Assembly (NCBI GenBank): GCA_036554285.1
Contig: DATBNO010000016.1
Location: 1-64,000 of the forward strand
DNA: 64,000 bases
Direction: 5' to 3'
DNA from: JADGGM01 sp025449955
GTDB lineage: Bacteria; Gemmatimonadota; Gemmatimonadetes; Gemmatimonadales; Gemmatimonadaceae
The notes below the pieces were generated by a model. It was not told the origin of the DNA and searched no databases. It saw only the letters and a program-made list of their open reading frames with translations. Positions 62,121-64,000 of the stretch are shown one piece after another (the stretch's first letter is position 1; each line of letters starts with the position of its first letter). The translations under genes were made by a program, and so were the position numbers.

Positions 62121-64000
62121 ATGATGCGTCTTCAGATCGCGATCGCGACGAGTGCGCTCGTCATGTGTGCCGGAACAGTCTCCGGCCAACAAACGGCGTT
62201 GCCAGGATACGCCGCCGCCGACGCGCAACACGAGCGCGCGCTCGAAGCCAGCACGACGGCGCGCCCGGACAGCGCACAGGCCCGCGCCGATTCACGCACG
62301 CTGTCGAGCGACGTGCACATCGCCGGGACGCCGGCCGATGCGCGCACGCGCGATTTCGTGGTCGATGCGATGAAGCGCTGGGGATTGGAAACCAGCGTTC
62401 GCGCCTACGACGTGTGGATGCCATACACCACGCTCATCGAAGCGTGGCGGATTGCGCCGGACACGCTGCCGCTCCGGTTAGCCGAGGGTCCGGTGCTCGA
62501 GGATACGACATCGTGGACGGTGAAGGAGCCGGTGATTGCCAACGGATACAGCGGCACGGGTGATGTCTCGGCCCAAGTCGTGTACGTGAACTACGGACTG
62601 ATCGAGGACTACGCGGAGCTCGATTCGTTAGGCGTATCGGTGAAGGGGAAGATCGCGATCGCGCGGTACGGACGCTCGTATCGCGGGATCAAAGCGCGCG
62701 AAGCCGAGAAGAACGGCGCGGTAGGGCTCATCATTTACAGCGATCCGGCGGACGATGGGTTCACCCGTGGCGACGTGTATCCGTTGGGACCCATGCGCAG
62801 CGAGAACGGTGTGCAGCGCGGCAGCGTGCTCAACCCCGACGGCGATCCGACGACGCCAGGCTATGCGAGCAAACCGGGCGTGCATCGCGTGCCGCTCGAT
62901 TCGATCGAGATTTCGCACATTCCGGTGATCCCGATGTCGTACGGCAACGCCTCGAAGCTGCTCGAGGGGCTGCGCGGGAAGGACATACCGCAGAGCTGGC
63001 AAGGCGGTTTGCCATTCCGCTATCACGCGGGGCCCGGGCCCGTGTCGGCGCATCTCATCGTACGCAGTGACACGGCGACGGCGGCGATCAAGACGATCTG
63101 GGACACGTTCGGCATGGTGCGCGGGAGCGAGTTTCCGGACGAGATCGTGATGGTCGGCGGACATCGCGATGCGTGGGGCCCGGGCGCCGCGGACAACGTG
63201 AGCGGCACGGTGAGCGTCATGGAGGCCGCGCGTGCGGTGGCCGAGGCGGTGCGCGCGGGCTACCGGCCCAAGCGCACGATCGTGTTCGCGACGTGGGACG
63301 CGGAGGAGTGGGGTCTGTTAGGCTCGACAGAGTACGTCGAAGACGACTCGCTGCGGTTGCTCCACGGCGCCGTCGCATACTTCAATCAAGATGTCGCGGC
63401 ACAGGGGTCGGCATTCTCCGGCGGCGGCTCGCCATCGCTGCGCTCGACGCTGCGCGACGTGGTGAATCACATTTCCGATCCGAGCGGCAGCGGCACGATC
63501 TACGACGTGTGGCGCAAGCGATCGAATGTGGCCGACACGGCGCAGCCGCGCATGGGCGATCCAGGCGGCGGGAGCGACTTCGCTGGCTTCTACAATCACT
63601 TCGGCATTCCGATCGCCGAGTGGGGCTTCGGCGGCACGGGTGGTGTGTATCACTCGCTCTACGACTCGTATCACTGGATGGCGAAGTTCGGCGATCCGAC
63701 GTTCGCGTATCATGCGGCGGCGGCGCGCGTCGGCGCCGCGATGATCGAGCGATTCGCGGACGCGGACGTTCTGCCGTACGACTACGTGGAGTACGCGCGG
63801 ACCATGCGCACGTACATTCCAAAGGTGGATGAAGCAGCGAAAGCGAAGGGTTGGAGCATCGACACGACGGGGCTGGCGGCCGCCATCGATCGCATGGAGC
63901 GCGCAGCCACGGCGTTCAACGCGGCCCGCGATTCGGTGTTGGCGCACGGCGCGCCGTCGCGCGACGTGGATGCGCGTACTAACGCAGCGCTGTTGAAGGT
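62121..64000 (+). CDS. M28 metallopeptidase, glutamate carboxypeptidase II type (3' end outside the window)
   Basis: The frame opens at 62121 (ATGATG) and runs off the window without a stop, giving about 626 residues. A signal peptide is followed by the apical PA domain and an M28 catalytic domain. Zinc ligands and catalytic residues are seen in VGGHRDAW, GAADNVSGT, TWDAEEWGLLGS (Glu pair), YFNQDVAA and VYHSLYDSYHW. The layout is that of glutamate carboxypeptidase II/PSMA-like exported peptidases. A dimerisation domain begins in the last 60 residues. It starts 99 bases after marC. Confidence 0.93.
   Translation, partial: MMRLQIAIATSALVMCAGTVSGQQTALPGYAAADAQHERALEASTTARPDSAQARADSRTLSSDVHIAGTPADARTRDFVVDAMKRWGLETSVRAYDVWMPYTTLIEAWRIAPDTLPLRLAEGPVLEDTTSWTVKEPVIANGYSGTGDVSAQVVYVNYGLIEDYAELDSLGVSVKGKIAIARYGRSYRGIKAREAEKNGAVGLIIYSDPADDGFTRGDVYPLGPMRSENGVQRGSVLNPDGDPTTPGYASKPGVHRVPLDSIEISHIPVIPMSYGNASKLLEGLRGKDIPQSWQGGLPFRYHAGPGPVSAHLIVRSDTATAAIKTIWDTFGMVRGSEFPDEIVMVGGHRDAWGPGAADNVSGTVSVMEAARAVAEAVRAGYRPKRTIVFATWDAEEWGLLGSTEYVEDDSLRLLHGAVAYFNQDVAAQGSAFSGGGSPSLRSTLRDVVNHISDPSGSGTIYDVWRKRSNVADTAQPRMGDPGGGSDFAGFYNHFGIPIAEWGFGGTGGVYHSLYDSYHWMAKFGDPTFAYHAAAARVGAAMIERFADADVLPYDYVEYARTMRTYIPKVDEAAKAKGWSIDTTGLAAAIDRMERAATAFNAARDSVLAHGAPSRDVDARTNAALLK

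Overview
The window looks like the origin-proximal region of a chromosome from a high-GC (roughly 62-64% by eye) Gram-negative-type bacterium, most likely a member of the Gemmatimonadota. The phylum is an inference from gene order and protein style (parA-parB-M23 peptidase-bactofilin block, DUF5117-type metalloprotease, many lipoproteins with Ser/Thr/Ala-rich tails), not from a search. The 3' end of dnaA opens the window, followed by a recognisable oriC with a DnaA-box/DnaA-trio unwinding element and then dnaN. No rRNA, tRNA, CRISPR array, transposase or phage gene was seen.

Layout. 0-3 kb: dnaA end, oriC, dnaN, a lipoprotein and the RNase P RNA gene with its terminator. 3-11 kb: AraC-type regulator, pyrE, a membrane histidine kinase, a Ser/Thr kinase, a cold-shock gene with a near-ideal promoter, and polA. 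11-13.6 kb: two type IV pilin-like genes, a DUF4031-like gene and a lipoprotein. 13.6-20.1 kb (minus strand): a six-gene transport operon (BMP-family lipoprotein, NIF3, ABC ATPase, MFS transporter, two permeases). 20.2-23.5 kb (minus): parA-parB-LytM/M23-bactofilin with two parS sites upstream of parA, linking segregation, wall remodelling and cytoskeleton. 23.5-36 kb: SIMPL protein, mnmG, small membrane proteins, a MutS-like ATPase with a YheT-type hydrolase, an ArsC/Spx-like protein with an ABC-F ATPase, hisA-hisIE-murB, and a SufR-like Fe-S regulator. 36-42.7 kb: DUF4142 protein, a Rieske/FAD oxidoreductase, two cupredoxin lipoproteins and a large zinc protease.

42.7-48.4 kb is the most unusual part. 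It holds a Wzz/BY-kinase-like protein that has lost its Walker A motif, a large lipoprotein of lower GC behind a good sigma70-type promoter, and a translationally coupled four-gene operon. That operon encodes an 83-residue peptide with a lasso-type leader motif but no lasso-compatible core, an HPr-kinase-like enzyme, a PqqD-type recognition protein and a TolB-like propeller lipoprotein. It looks like a minimal RiPP-type system without the usual peptidase and cyclase.

48.4-52.4 kb: small membrane protein, msrC, a degenerate RelA/SpoT-type HD protein, ispG, a membrane-anchored unknown, and a second cold-shock gene below a G-quadruplex-capable tract. 52.4-59.2 kb is an arginine regulon: argG-argH and argR on the minus strand, argC-argB-argD-argA on the plus strand. 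Two operators of identical architecture (TATGC-N9-GCATA) sit on the argG and argC promoters, and argC appears to be leaderless. 59.3-64 kb: a tandem pair of outer-membrane barrel proteins, a Smr-domain protein, MarC, and a glutamate-carboxypeptidase-like M28 protease that runs off the end.

Across the whole window the heptamer GTTAGGC (complement GCCTAAC) occurs about 63 times, in every reading frame, in both orientations and at seven stop codons. It relies on codons that are otherwise rare here (TTA, AGG, CTA, CCT). This is the strongest signal not explained by genes.
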